Source: RCIO01 sp040880025 | GTDB taxonomy: Bacteria; Pseudomonadota; Alphaproteobacteria; Rhizobiales; Rhizobiaceae | Reading direction: 5' to 3' | Length of the DNA stretch: 64,000 nt | Assembly: GCA_040880025.1 (NCBI GenBank) | Contig: JBBDJD010000022.1 | Coordinates: 434,001 to 498,000, forward strand | Part shown: positions 32,930 to 41,235 of the stretch, piece by piece | How positions within the stretch are numbered: position 1 is the first letter of the stretch | Layout of the letters: each line of letters starts with the position of its first letter | The notes under the pieces: generated by a model | Told to the model about the DNA's origin: nothing | What the model saw: only the letters and a program-made list of their open reading frames with translations | The model's database searches: none | Made by a program: the position numbers and the translations under genes

Positions 32930-34456
32930 CTACATCACCGCCCCGATCTGCCAGGGCACGAATTCCACGCCGCCGAAGCCCAGATCTTCGCTTTTCGATT
33001 TCTCGCCCGACGCGACGCGGATCAACAGTTCGAACAGTTCCTCACCCTTCTTTTCGATCGAAACGCCCTCGCTGATGATGTCTCCACAGTTCAGATCCAT
33101 GTCGTCGGACATGCGGCCATACATTTCCGAATTGGTGGCGATCTTGATGCAAGGAACCGGCTTGTAGCCCGAGACCGACCCGCGGCCAGTGGTGAACGCG
33201 ATCAGGTTGGCGCCCGACGCAATCTGGCCGGTGACCGAGCACGGATCAAAGCCGGGGCTGTCCATGAAGACGAAACCCTTTGTGTCGATCAGTTCGCCAA
33301 ACTTGTAGACGCCGCGCAGCGGCGCCGTGCCGCCCTTGGCGACCGCGCCCAGCGACTTCTCCAGGATCGTCGTCAGCCCGCCGCGCTTGTTGCCGGGAGA
33401 CGGGTTGTTGTCCATTTCGCCGCCATTGCGCGCCGTATAATCCTCCCACCAGCGCACCCGCTCGATCAGTTTCTCGCCCACCTCGACAGTCTCGGCCCGT
33501 CGCGTCAGCAGGTGCTCCGCGCCATAGATTTCGGAGGTTTCCGACAGGATCGATGTGCCGCCATGGCGCACGAGGAGATCGGAGGCATGTCCGAGTGCCG
33601 GGTTGGCGGTAATGCCGGAATAGCCGTCCGATCCGCCGCACTGCAGTCCGACCATCAGTTCCGACAGGGGTGCCGGCTCGCGCGTCTGCATGTTGGCGAA
33701 TTCGGCCACACCGCGTAGCGCCTCGAGGCCGCGTTCAATTGTCTTTCGCGTACCGCCTTCCTGCTGGATCGTCATGTAGCGAAGCATGCCGTCGGCGCGA
33801 ATGCGCCGGCCACTCACAAGTTCGGGGATCTGCAATACCTCGCAGCCAAGTCCCAGCAGCAGGATGCCGCCGAAATTGGGATTGCGCGCATAGCCGGAGA
33901 GCGTGCGCATCAGCGTGGCGTAGCCTTCTCCCTGTCCCGACATGCCGCAGCCGGTCGCGTGAACGATCGGAACGATGCCGTCGACATTGGGATACCGCTC
34001 GAGAAACCCCGCCTTCTCCGCCGCCTCGGCGATGAATTTGGCGACCGAGCCGGAGCAGTTCACGGTCGTCAGTATGCCGATGTAGTTGCGCGTCCCGATC
34101 CTGCCGTCGGCGCGGCGGTAGCCCATGAATGTCCGCGTTTCCTCGACCGGCTGCAGCGGCGCATTTCGGCTGGCGAAGCCGTAGTCCTGCTGGTGTTCGC
34201 CCATGCCGAGATTGTGCGCGTGCACGTGCTCGCCCGGCGCGATGTTGGCCTTCGCCTGCCCGATGATCTGGCCGTAGCGATAGACGTTCTCGCCGGCGCC
34301 TATTGCAGTGCTTGCGATCTTGTGACCGCGCGCAACCGATTGAGTCAGAGGCGCGTCCACATAATCCACCGCCTCTCCGGCCTGCAGGTCCCGGATTGCA
34401 ATCACCACGTTGTCATTCGGCTGCAGCCGAAGTGTCTTGCGGACGGCGTCGCTCAT
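32930..34456 (-). CDS. uxaA: Altronate dehydratase (UxaA family)
   Basis: 508-residue enzyme that dehydrates D-altronate to 2-keto-3-deoxygluconate (KDG). The N-terminal SAF-type domain (about 1-95: DNVVIAIRDLQAGEAV, NIAPGEHVHAHNLG) is joined to the long C-terminal catalytic part (GYRRADGRIGTRNYIGIL, CEVLQIPELVSGRRI, GGSDGYSGITANPALG, DMDLNCGDIISEGVS). Galactarate dehydratase is the nearest relative, but length and SAF arrangement fit UxaA. Last gene of a leftward operon; its ATG overlaps the stop of the preceding gene. Confidence 0.92.
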   Translation of the reverse strand: MSDAVRKTLRLQPNDNVVIAIRDLQAGEAVDYVDAPLTQSVARGHKIASTAIGAGENVYRYGQIIGQAKANIAPGEHVHAHNLGMGEHQQDYGFASRNAPLQPVEETRTFMGYRRADGRIGTRNYIGILTTVNCSGSVAKFIAEAAEKAGFLERYPNVDGIVPIVHATGCGMSGQGEGYATLMRTLSGYARNPNFGGILLLGLGCEVLQIPELVSGRRIRADGMLRYMTIQQEGGTRKTIERGLEALRGVAEFANMQTREPAPLSELMVGLQCGGSDGYSGITANPALGHASDLLVRHGGTSILSETSEIYGAEHLLTRRAETVEVGEKLIERVRWWEDYTARNGGEMDNNPSPGNKRGGLTTILEKSLGAVAKGGTAPLRGVYKFGELIDTKGFVFMDSPGFDPCSVTGQIASGANLIAFTTGRGSVSGYKPVPCIKIATNSEMYGRMSDDMDLNCGDIISEGVSIEKKGEELFELLIRVASGEKSKSEDLGFGGVEFVPWQIGAVM

Positions 34457-35934
34457 CCTCGTGCCCTCTGGTTGACGCTATCGGCGGTTCTAAGGGCTCC
34501 GTTTTCGAATAGCGAGACGAGATGTTGCGTCAGCACCGAAACAAAAACGGGGCTTTGCGGCAGGTCGTCGCCGAATATCTCGGCAACGCCGAGCAATCCT
34601 CTCACGAGTTTCTCCGGCGAGCCACCGGCGGCGTCGGCAATCGCGCGCAACTGTCCGGCCATCGGGTCCTTCACGTCGATCGGCCCGCCCAATTCGTCGA
34701 TGCCCGTCACGTAGCGCATCCACGCCGCAACGCCGAGCGCGCCACGCGTGACCGGCAGACCGCGCGCAATGCGATCGCGAATTGTCCCCAAAAGGCGCTG
34801 CGGCAGTTTCTGGCTGCCATCCATGGCGATCTGCCAGGTGCGGTGCTTGAGGGCCGGGTTGGAGAACCGTGCGATCAATGCATCGCGATACGCACCGCGA
34901 TCGACAGCGTCGCCCGACAGCATTGGCATGACTTCTTCCGACATAAATCCGCTGATCAGGGTCCGCAGCGCGTCATCCGCGATGGCCTCGTCGACGTGCT
35001 GGTATCCCGCTAGATACCCCAGATAAGCGAGCATGGAGTGGCTGCCGTTGAGCATGCGTAGCTTGGTCAATTCATGTGCCCGAACGTCATTCACCAGTTC
35101 CGCGCCGGCATTCTCGAATGGCGGCCTGCCAGCGGTGAACCGGTCCTCGATGACCCACTGGGTGAAAGGCTCGGCGATCACCGGCCACGCGTCCCGCAGG
35201 CCTGTCGCCTCGAGGACGAGCTCGCGGTCCCGGTCGGTGGTCGCCGGCACAATCCGGTCAACCATAGTCGAAGGGAAGGCGACTTCGCGGCGGACATAGT
35301 CGGCAAGGTCCGCATTGCGAAGCTGGGCGACGCCGGTCACGACGCGTGCAGCCGTTTGGCCGTTCGACGGAAGGTTGTCGCAGCACAGCACCGTGAACGG
35401 CGCGGTGCCGGCCATCCGACGCAGTTCGAGCGCCCGCACGATCAGCCCCGGTGCCGAGACCGGCGCGTCCGGGTGGGCGATGTCATGGACAATATCGGGA
35501 TGAGCCGCATCGAGCGCGCCTGTCGCGGGGTCGTGGCAATAGCCCTTTTCGGTAACGGTGAGCGAGACGATACGGATTTGCGGGTCGGCCATTGCCGCCA
35601 GAATTTCGTCGCGCTGCGTGGTGGCATCCAGCACGTCGAGAAGCGAGCCGATGATCCGCGTCTCCACGCCCGAGCCGCTGCGCACCGCGACGGTATAAAG
35701 GAAGTCCTGCGGGGCGAGCGCTTCCCGGGTGTCGGGCCGCCGCAGCGAAACACCTGTGATCCCCCAGGACGGATCGGTCGCGAGTATGTCGTCCACATAG
35801 ACGGCGATATGGGCGCGGAAGAACGCCCCGACGCCGAGATGCACGATACCAGGACTGACGGCCGACCGGTCGTACGGCAGCCGGTTCGCGGCCAGCGACA
35901 GGGAAAGCCGCCCGACGGCGCGTTCTTCAGTCAA
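34453..35934 (-). CDS. Mannitol dehydrogenase-family oxidoreductase (fructuronate/tagaturonate reductase-like)
   Basis: 493-residue polyol/uronate NAD-dependent dehydrogenase. The N-terminal Rossmann region begins GIVHLGVGAFFRAHIAVYVDD, followed by TEKGYCHDPATGAL, CCDNLPSNGQTA and the catalytic lysine segment KLRMLNGSHSMLAYLGYL (family pattern Kxx..NxxH). The family includes mannitol 2-dehydrogenase, D-mannonate oxidoreductase (UxuB) and tagaturonate reductase. Beside altronate dehydratase, tagaturonate reduction to altronate is the best fit; fructuronate reductase is the alternative. Overlaps neighbours at both ends (8 and 4 bases). Confidence 0.88.
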   Translation of the reverse strand: MTEERAVGRLSLSLAANRLPYDRSAVSPGIVHLGVGAFFRAHIAVYVDDILATDPSWGITGVSLRRPDTREALAPQDFLYTVAVRSGSGVETRIIGSLLDVLDATTQRDEILAAMADPQIRIVSLTVTEKGYCHDPATGALDAAHPDIVHDIAHPDAPVSAPGLIVRALELRRMAGTAPFTVLCCDNLPSNGQTAARVVTGVAQLRNADLADYVRREVAFPSTMVDRIVPATTDRDRELVLEATGLRDAWPVIAEPFTQWVIEDRFTAGRPPFENAGAELVNDVRAHELTKLRMLNGSHSMLAYLGYLAGYQHVDEAIADDALRTLISGFMSEEVMPMLSGDAVDRGAYRDALIARFSNPALKHRTWQIAMDGSQKLPQRLLGTIRDRIARGLPVTRGALGVAAWMRYVTGIDELGGPIDVKDPMAGQLRAIADAAGGSPEKLVRGLLGVAEIFGDDLPQSPVFVSVLTQHLVSLFENGALRTADSVNQRARG

Positions 35935-36937
35935 TTTCGATCAGCGCCTTGATGAGCCCGTTTTTCTGTGTCGCCCAAACGGGAATGTCTCGTACCGCGT
36001 CGCGCAAGCTGGTGCGATGGGTAATCAGGCGGTCGACGGGCACCTCGCCCGCCTCTATGGCCGCGATCACCCGCTCGAAATCTTCCGACGTGGCGTTCCG
36101 GCTTCCGAGCAGCGTCATCTCCTTGCGATGGAAATCCGGATCGGCAAAAGTGATCGCGTCCTTCACCACGCTGACCAGCACATAGCGGCCGCCATGAGCG
36201 ACATATTCGAACCCGGCCATCATGGCTTTCTGGTTGCCCGTCGCGTCAAACACAACGTCGAACCCTTCGCCATCGGTAGTCAGGTCGACCGCTTGTGAAG
36301 CGTCGCTGCCGGCAGCCACCGTCTCCACCTTGGCGATCGAACGTGCAACCGCCACACGCTCGGGATCGACGTCCAGAACCGTCACTGACGCGCCGGCCAG
36401 CCGCGCGAATATCGCAACGCCGAGGCCGATCGGGCCGGCGCCAACCACCAGCGCCCGGTCACCGTTCGCGATCCCTCCACGCCTCACGGCATGAGCGCCG
36501 ATGGCCAGGAATTCGACCGTTGCGCATTCATCGGTCGTCAGCCCGCCGGCGGGGATGAGATTTCCCGGCGGCAAGGCAAGCAAACCCGCCATTCCGCCAT
36601 CCTGATGAACGCCCAGCACCGAGATATTCGTGCAGCAGTTCGGCTTGCCCGCCCGGCATGCCACGCAGTGACCGCAGGAAAGATAGGGATTGACGACACA
36701 GATATCACCGGGCGCAAGTTTTGCGTCTGCGGGTGATTCAACGACCTCGACCGCAAGTTCGTGCCCCATGACGCGCGGATATTCGAGAAACGGGTGCTTG
36801 CCCTCGAAGATATGATAATCCGTACCGCAAATGCCGACACGGCGCGGGCGCACGAGCGCCATTCCCAGGCCGGCTCGAGGAGCCGCCAGTTCGGTCACGT
36901 TCAGCTTGCCAGGCTCCAGACAAACGAGGGCTTCCAC
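35927..36937 (-). CDS. Zinc-dependent medium-chain dehydrogenase (hexonate 5-dehydrogenase-like)
   Basis: 336-residue MDR enzyme. Catalytic zinc ligands are in ICGTDYH and VMGHELAVEV, the structural zinc cysteines in CGHCVACRAGKPNCC, and the NAD motif is VVGAGPIGLGVAIFA near 165-180. The FEGKHPFLEYPRVMGHE stretch is typical of L-galactonate, L-gulonate and L-idonate 5-dehydrogenases. It likely oxidises an aldonate at C5 to a keto-uronate passed to the adjacent mannitol-dehydrogenase-family reductase. Follows the sugar-binding protein gene in the operon. Confidence 0.88.
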   Translation of the reverse strand: MEALVCLEPGKLNVTELAAPRAGLGMALVRPRRVGICGTDYHIFEGKHPFLEYPRVMGHELAVEVVESPADAKLAPGDICVVNPYLSCGHCVACRAGKPNCCTNISVLGVHQDGGMAGLLALPPGNLIPAGGLTTDECATVEFLAIGAHAVRRGGIANGDRALVVGAGPIGLGVAIFARLAGASVTVLDVDPERVAVARSIAKVETVAAGSDASQAVDLTTDGEGFDVVFDATGNQKAMMAGFEYVAHGGRYVLVSVVKDAITFADPDFHRKEMTLLGSRNATSEDFERVIAAIEAGEVPVDRLITHRTSLRDAVRDIPVWATQKNGLIKALIEID

Positions 36938-37015
36938 CGCCTGCCACTCCAGTAACAGCGTTGTTGATTGATGGATTGAGCGAGGGCCGGCTGGTACTGC
37001 CGGCCCTCGGTCGTC

Positions 37016-37930
37016 TTACTTGAACTGCGCCATGTTGTCCTTGGTGACAAGTGCGGCGCCGGAGTCGATGAGCGACTCCACCGTTTCACCACGGATTGAC
37101 CTGACGAGGGCGTCCACGCCCAGTTCCGCCATCTTGGACGGGAACTGCGCCACAGTGGCGTCCTCAACACCGGCCTCGAGCGCCTCTTCTTCGCCGCAGC
37201 AGAAGTCGAAGCCGACGAGAACGATGTCGTCATTCGCGATGTCCGCATTGGTGATGGCGCGCGCCGCACCCGCCGCCGGCGGACCACAGGCCGCATAGAT
37301 CGCCTTCAGGTCCGGATTGGCGGTGAGAAGGTCTTCGGCGACGTTGATGCCGAGTTCCTCGGTGCAGTTGGTCGCGCCCTTGCCGACGATCTCGACATTG
37401 ACGCCCTGCAACCCTTCGAGCATGCCGTTGACGCGATCGTCGAGCGACGGAACGCCGGGCACGCCTTCCAGTATGCCAAGCGTATCGCCATCCTTGAGCA
37501 CGGTCTTCAGGTACTCGCCGGCGATCTTCCCGGCATTGTAGTTGTCGGTCGTCGCCAGTGCCGTACGGCCGTCCCAATCAGGGATGTTGTTGTCCATCAG
37601 GACAATCTTGACTCCGGCTTCGATTGCCCGGTCAAGGGCCGCAGCGACAGTCGGATCAACAGGCGTGATCGCGATGCCCTGCACGCCTTGCGTGACCATC
37701 GATTCAATCAGGGCGATCTGCCCCTCGATGTCGGTGGCCGATGTTCCCTGACCGTAGATGATTTCCACGCCAGGGTTGGCCGCGGCATAAGCTTTGGCGG
37801 CATCTTCCATGGTGCCGAAGAACGGCACCGGGAATTTGGTGATGAAGCCAAGCTTGATGTCTTCCGCGGAAGCGGTTCCCGCGCTTGCAAATGCAATCGC
37901 CAAACCCGCAAGCAGCACTCGTATTCTCAT
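37016..37930 (-). CDS. Sugar ABC transporter substrate-binding protein (CUT2)
   Basis: 304-residue periplasmic binding protein of the ribose/fructose type. Signal peptide at 1 to about 22 (VLLAGLAIAFASAGTASA). Mature features: KLGFITKFPVPFFGTMEDAA, TQGVQGIAITPVDP, KIVLMDNNIP, AIYAACGPPAAGAARA. ATG 37930 has GGGAGGTG upstream; the longer frame is not used. An unusual FCCGEEEAL double cysteine lies near residue 245. Probable ligand: a sugar acid or the precursor sugar of the hexonate handled downstream. Confidence 0.92.
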   Translation of the reverse strand: MRIRVLLAGLAIAFASAGTASAEDIKLGFITKFPVPFFGTMEDAAKAYAAANPGVEIIYGQGTSATDIEGQIALIESMVTQGVQGIAITPVDPTVAAALDRAIEAGVKIVLMDNNIPDWDGRTALATTDNYNAGKIAGEYLKTVLKDGDTLGILEGVPGVPSLDDRVNGMLEGLQGVNVEIVGKGATNCTEELGINVAEDLLTANPDLKAIYAACGPPAAGAARAITNADIANDDIVLVGFDFCCGEEEALEAGVEDATVAQFPSKMAELGVDALVRSIRGETVESLIDSGAALVTKDNMAQFK

Positions 37931-38006
37931 CCTACACCTCCCGTTCTGGATCGCCTCGGACTGAAACGACCCTTTATTTCGCCGCCGGACCCGGCAGCGA
38001 ATTCCT

Positions 38007-38780
38007 CTATGCATCCGCGCCAACGATCATGGAGACGAGCTCCTGCCGATTGGTGCGGTCCGGTTTCAACTCGCCCACCTTGCGGCCCTGCAGCAGCACG
38101 ACGGCGCGGTCGGCCAGTTCGATGACGTGTTCCATGTTGTGCGTGATCAGAATGACCGCCTTGCCCTCGGCCCGCAGCTGCAGGATCAGGTCGAGAACCT
38201 TGCGGGATTCGCGCAGACCGAGTGCCGCGGTGGGTTCATCGAGGATCACGACCTTGCGGGCGAACATGGCCGCGCGGGCGACAGCGATCGCCTGCCGCTG
38301 CCCGCCTGACATCAGCGCCACAGGCGCGTCGAATTTCGGCAGTCTGACCTTCAGCCGGTCGATGATTTCCGCCGCGTCGCGATCCATTGCGCGCTTGTTC
38401 AGAAACCGAAGCCCGCGCGGCAGCCAGGCCGGGCCGGCCAATTCGCGGCCGCAATAGAAGTTCTGCGCCGGCGTCAGATTGTCGAACAGCGCGAGGTCCT
38501 GGTAGACCGTTTCGATCCCTTCGCGGCGGGCCGCCGCCGGCGTGGGAATCGTCACCGGGTCTCCGTCCAGCAGAATCTCGCCTTCGTCGAGCGAATGAAC
38601 GCCGCTGATGCATTTCACCAGCGTCGACTTGCCCGCTCCGTTGTCGCCGAGCAACGCCAGAACCTCACCGGCGTGTGCGCTCAGGCTAACGCCTTTCAGG
38701 GCATCGACAGCGCCAAAGCGCTTGCGTGCGTCGCGTACCGCCAGTGCGGGCATTTGGTTGGGGGCGGCGGGAGCGTTCAT
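38007..38780 (-). CDS. Sugar ABC transporter ATP-binding protein (single-domain, FrcA-like)
   Basis: 257-residue ATPase. Walker A GDNGAGKST, Q-loop YQDLALFDNLT, a variant signature MSGGQRQA, Walker B VVILDEPTAALG and switch His ITHNMEHV. RbsA-type CUT2 ATPases are double-domain (about 500 residues); the single-domain form matches FrcA of rhizobia. Its ATG shares one base with the permease stop. Confidence 0.92.
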   Translation of the reverse strand: MNAPAAPNQMPALAVRDARKRFGAVDALKGVSLSAHAGEVLALLGDNGAGKSTLVKCISGVHSLDEGEILLDGDPVTIPTPAAARREGIETVYQDLALFDNLTPAQNFYCGRELAGPAWLPRGLRFLNKRAMDRDAAEIIDRLKVRLPKFDAPVALMSGGQRQAIAVARAAMFARKVVILDEPTAALGLRESRKVLDLILQLRAEGKAVILITHNMEHVIELADRAVVLLQGRKVGELKPDRTNRQELVSMIVGADA

Positions 38781-39820
38781 CAGGCTCTCCCGGCCTGCAT
38801 GGTTCTGGCGCGGCTCTCCAGATAGTTGCGCAGCACGTCACCTTCCACGGCGATCACGATGATCAGTCCGATGGCGATCATCTGGAAGAAGACGCCGACG
38901 CCAAGAAGGTTCAGCGCGTTGCGAATGACTCCGATCATCACGGCGCCAACAAGCGCATGCCCGATATGGCCGCGTCCGCCGAGGAAGCTGGCGCCGCCTA
39001 TGATGACGGCAGCAATCGTGTCGAGTTCGAGCAGATTGCCGTAAAGCGGCGAGCCTGCCTGGGTCCGGCCGGCGAGCACCACCGCTCCAATGCCCGCGCA
39101 CAGTCCCGAAATGACATAGGTCGAAACGAGAACCCAGCGGACCGGGATACCCATCTGGACCGCCGCCTCGGGTTTACCGCCCACCGCGTAGGTCCATCGC
39201 CCCCACACCATGGCCTTGGCCAGCACCACAAGTATCGCCGCCACGCCAAAGACGACGAAGAACGAGTTCGGCACGCCGAAGGTCGACGACCCGCCGAGCG
39301 ACGAAATGAAATCGGGCATACCCCGCATCGTTGTGTGGCCGACCGCGAATTCGAGCGCCAGCCCGCGGCAGATGCTGAGTGTTGCGAGCGTTATGATGAA
39401 GGGATGCGGCAGCCGTCCGAAGACGTAGACCGCGCCGTTGACCGCGCCTACGAGCCCGCCCGTCAGGACCATCGCGAGAATGACGACCACCGAAGAATCG
39501 ACAACCCGATAGGCCAGGGCGCCGACGACGGTTGCGAGCGCAAGATTCGCTCCGACCGACAGGTCGATGCCCCGGGTCAAGATGACCAGATGCTGGCCCA
39601 TCGCGACGATCGCTATCACCGCGGTCTGGGCGAGAATGTTGCTTATGTTGCCGGGTTTGAGGAAATGCGGCGTGAGCAGGCTGATGACGACGACCAGGGC
39701 GATCAGGATCAGCAACGGCCCGACGCTCAGCAGGCGCAGACCTACCGAAACCGCGGTCTGTCCCCCGCCCTGGCGGTCGCGCGAAAGTGCGCCCGAGGCA
39801 ATTTGCCGGTGTTCGCTCAT
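38780..39820 (-). CDS. Sugar ABC transporter permease (RbsC/FrcC-like)
   Basis: 346-residue CUT2 permease with eight to ten hydrophobic segments. Family signature GQHLVILTRGIDLSVGA sits near residue 75-91 and VIIGGASFLGGRGHIGHALVGA near the C-terminus (shown here in part: GGASFLGGRGHIG). First gene of the leftward sugar-acid operon, 120 bp from the divergent GntR gene with an operator-like nested palindrome between. The N-terminal 25 residues are polar and cytoplasmic. Confidence 0.92.
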   Translation of the reverse strand: MSEHRQIASGALSRDRQGGGQTAVSVGLRLLSVGPLLILIALVVVISLLTPHFLKPGNISNILAQTAVIAIVAMGQHLVILTRGIDLSVGANLALATVVGALAYRVVDSSVVVILAMVLTGGLVGAVNGAVYVFGRLPHPFIITLATLSICRGLALEFAVGHTTMRGMPDFISSLGGSSTFGVPNSFFVVFGVAAILVVLAKAMVWGRWTYAVGGKPEAAVQMGIPVRWVLVSTYVISGLCAGIGAVVLAGRTQAGSPLYGNLLELDTIAAVIIGGASFLGGRGHIGHALVGAVMIGVIRNALNLLGVGVFFQMIAIGLIIVIAVEGDVLRNYLESRARTMQAGRA

Positions 39821-39868
39821 CCTCCCCCAGACGATCCCCTATCGCTTCGCAAAGTGTTCCTTATAGAG

Positions 39869-39905
39869 AAAAAACAATGCTTGACGTCCAGTCAAATTGT
39901 TTTTT
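39869..39905. promoter_or_regulatory. Nested inverted repeat, probable GntR operator and divergent promoter
   Basis: The outer arms AAAAAACAA and TTGTTTTTT surround inner arms TTGAC and GTCAA. The centre lies about 55 bp from the GntR start and about 68 bp from the permease start. The inner TTGAC elements could act as -35 hexamers for either strand, so a bound regulator would block both promoters. Confidence 0.6.
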
Positions 39906-39940
39906 ATGGATTAAGGTCAAAAACAGGCAGAAACGGTCCA

Positions 39941-40870
39941 ATGAAAACCGACACCGTATTCAAACGCGCTTTCAATGACGCCATCGACCTGGTTGCGAAC
40001 CTCAGGGACGGCGATCCGTTGCCGTCCGAAAACACGCTGAGCCGGGAGCTCGGGGTCAGCCGAACAACCGTGCGCAAGATCCTGTCAACGCTGGATCACC
40101 GGGGGATCGTCAACGGCAGCGGCCGCCATCGCATCGTTCGCTCCGCCAGGGGGGCGATGCAGCGCTTTCCCGAAGCCGAAACCATATCCATGGCCACTCA
40201 GGTCGAGGAGCGCTTCATGGAATGGATGCTGCGGGACAACGCGCGTCCGGGCACCGCGATCAACGAACTCGAACTTGCCCGGCAGTTCGGCGTCGCGACC
40301 ACAGGAATCCGTGAATTCCTCAACCGCTTCCAGCATTTCGGACTTATCGAAAGGCGCCCGAATGCCGGCTGGGTGTTCAAAGGCTTCACAGCCAGCTTCG
40401 CGCTCGAGCTCTTCGAAATCCGTGAGATGTTCGAACTGCGTTCCGCGCGAGCATTCGGAGAACTGCCGGTGAGTTCGCCTCTGTGGGAGCGGATCGAAGC
40501 CCTACACTCCGAACATCTCCTGCTCCTGAGCGAAATCGAGGTCCGCTATCACGATTTCTCCGAACTCGACAGCCGCTTCCACCGGCTGATCAACTCTGCG
40601 GCGCCGAACCGGTTCATCAACGATTTCTACGACATCATAACGCTTATCTTTCACTACCACTATCAGTGGAACAAGCAGGATGAGCGACACCGCAACGAAG
40701 TCGCCATTCGCGAGCACCTGACCTATATCGAAGCCCTGCTCGGGCGGAATCCTTCGATGATCGAGCTCGCGTGCCGCGCTCACCTGGGATCGGCGAAAGA
40801 AACGCTCATCAGATCGACGGCCGGCCATGACCCGGAGGCATCGAGGCCTGGAGGCGAGGCAACATCGTAG
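39941..40870 (+). CDS. GntR/FadR-family regulator with two winged-helix domains and FCD domain
   Basis: 309 residues. A first GntR-type HTH is at about 25-66 (PLPSENTLSRELGVSRTTVRK), a second winged helix at about 103-145 (NELELARQFGVATTGIREFL, then LIERRPNAGWVFKG), and an all-helical FCD effector domain follows (LFEIREMFELRSARAF, HRLINSAAPNRFI, REHLTYIEALLGRN). The usual FadR type has one HTH and about 240 residues. The long frame upstream is a shadow; ATG 39941 begins at the first HTH. Divergent from the sugar-acid operon, which it likely represses until a uronate or KDG-type ligand binds. Confidence 0.87.
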   Translation: MKTDTVFKRAFNDAIDLVANLRDGDPLPSENTLSRELGVSRTTVRKILSTLDHRGIVNGSGRHRIVRSARGAMQRFPEAETISMATQVEERFMEWMLRDNARPGTAINELELARQFGVATTGIREFLNRFQHFGLIERRPNAGWVFKGFTASFALELFEIREMFELRSARAFGELPVSSPLWERIEALHSEHLLLLSEIEVRYHDFSELDSRFHRLINSAAPNRFINDFYDIITLIFHYHYQWNKQDERHRNEVAIREHLTYIEALLGRNPSMIELACRAHLGSAKETLIRSTAGHDPEASRPGGEATS

Positions 40871-41079
40871 GAGCCGGGCTGGCCGGAATCCGCTGCCGTC
40901 AGAATGGAACGCTCGGCGGTGCATCGCCGCTGTGCGTCAAACGCCTGCGCCGAAGCGCATACTCCCTATCCAGTACGATGGATCCAGTGCGGTGGCCGGC
41001 CGATGGAGATTCCGCAAACTGTCAGTCCGGAATTGGGCGACAGAGATTTTCGCAGAAATCTGGCTTTGCAATTTCATCT

Positions 41080-41205
41080 GAGCGAACAGGTCTCTGGTTG
41101 GATTTGCCTGTTCTGCGGGAATTTGCAGGGAGTATCGGCCGATCCAGTCGTCGTGGCGGGGCTGTGAACCTCTAATATTCGGCGCGATTTCAATCGACGC
41201 ATCAG
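41080..41205 (+). repeat. Dispersed repeat, copy A (and the gap around it)
   Basis: Roughly 80% identical by eye to 50706-50823 (shared blocks such as TGAGCGAAC, GGTCTCTGG, TGCGGGAATTT, CAGTCGT). It fills most of the 365-bp gap 40871-41235 between the GntR gene and the adhesin stop, which otherwise holds no gene. Probably debris of a transposon flank or a genome-wide repeat. Confidence 0.55.
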
Positions 41206-41235
41206 AGATCGCTGCCGTTTGGGGACGGCCGCCAA

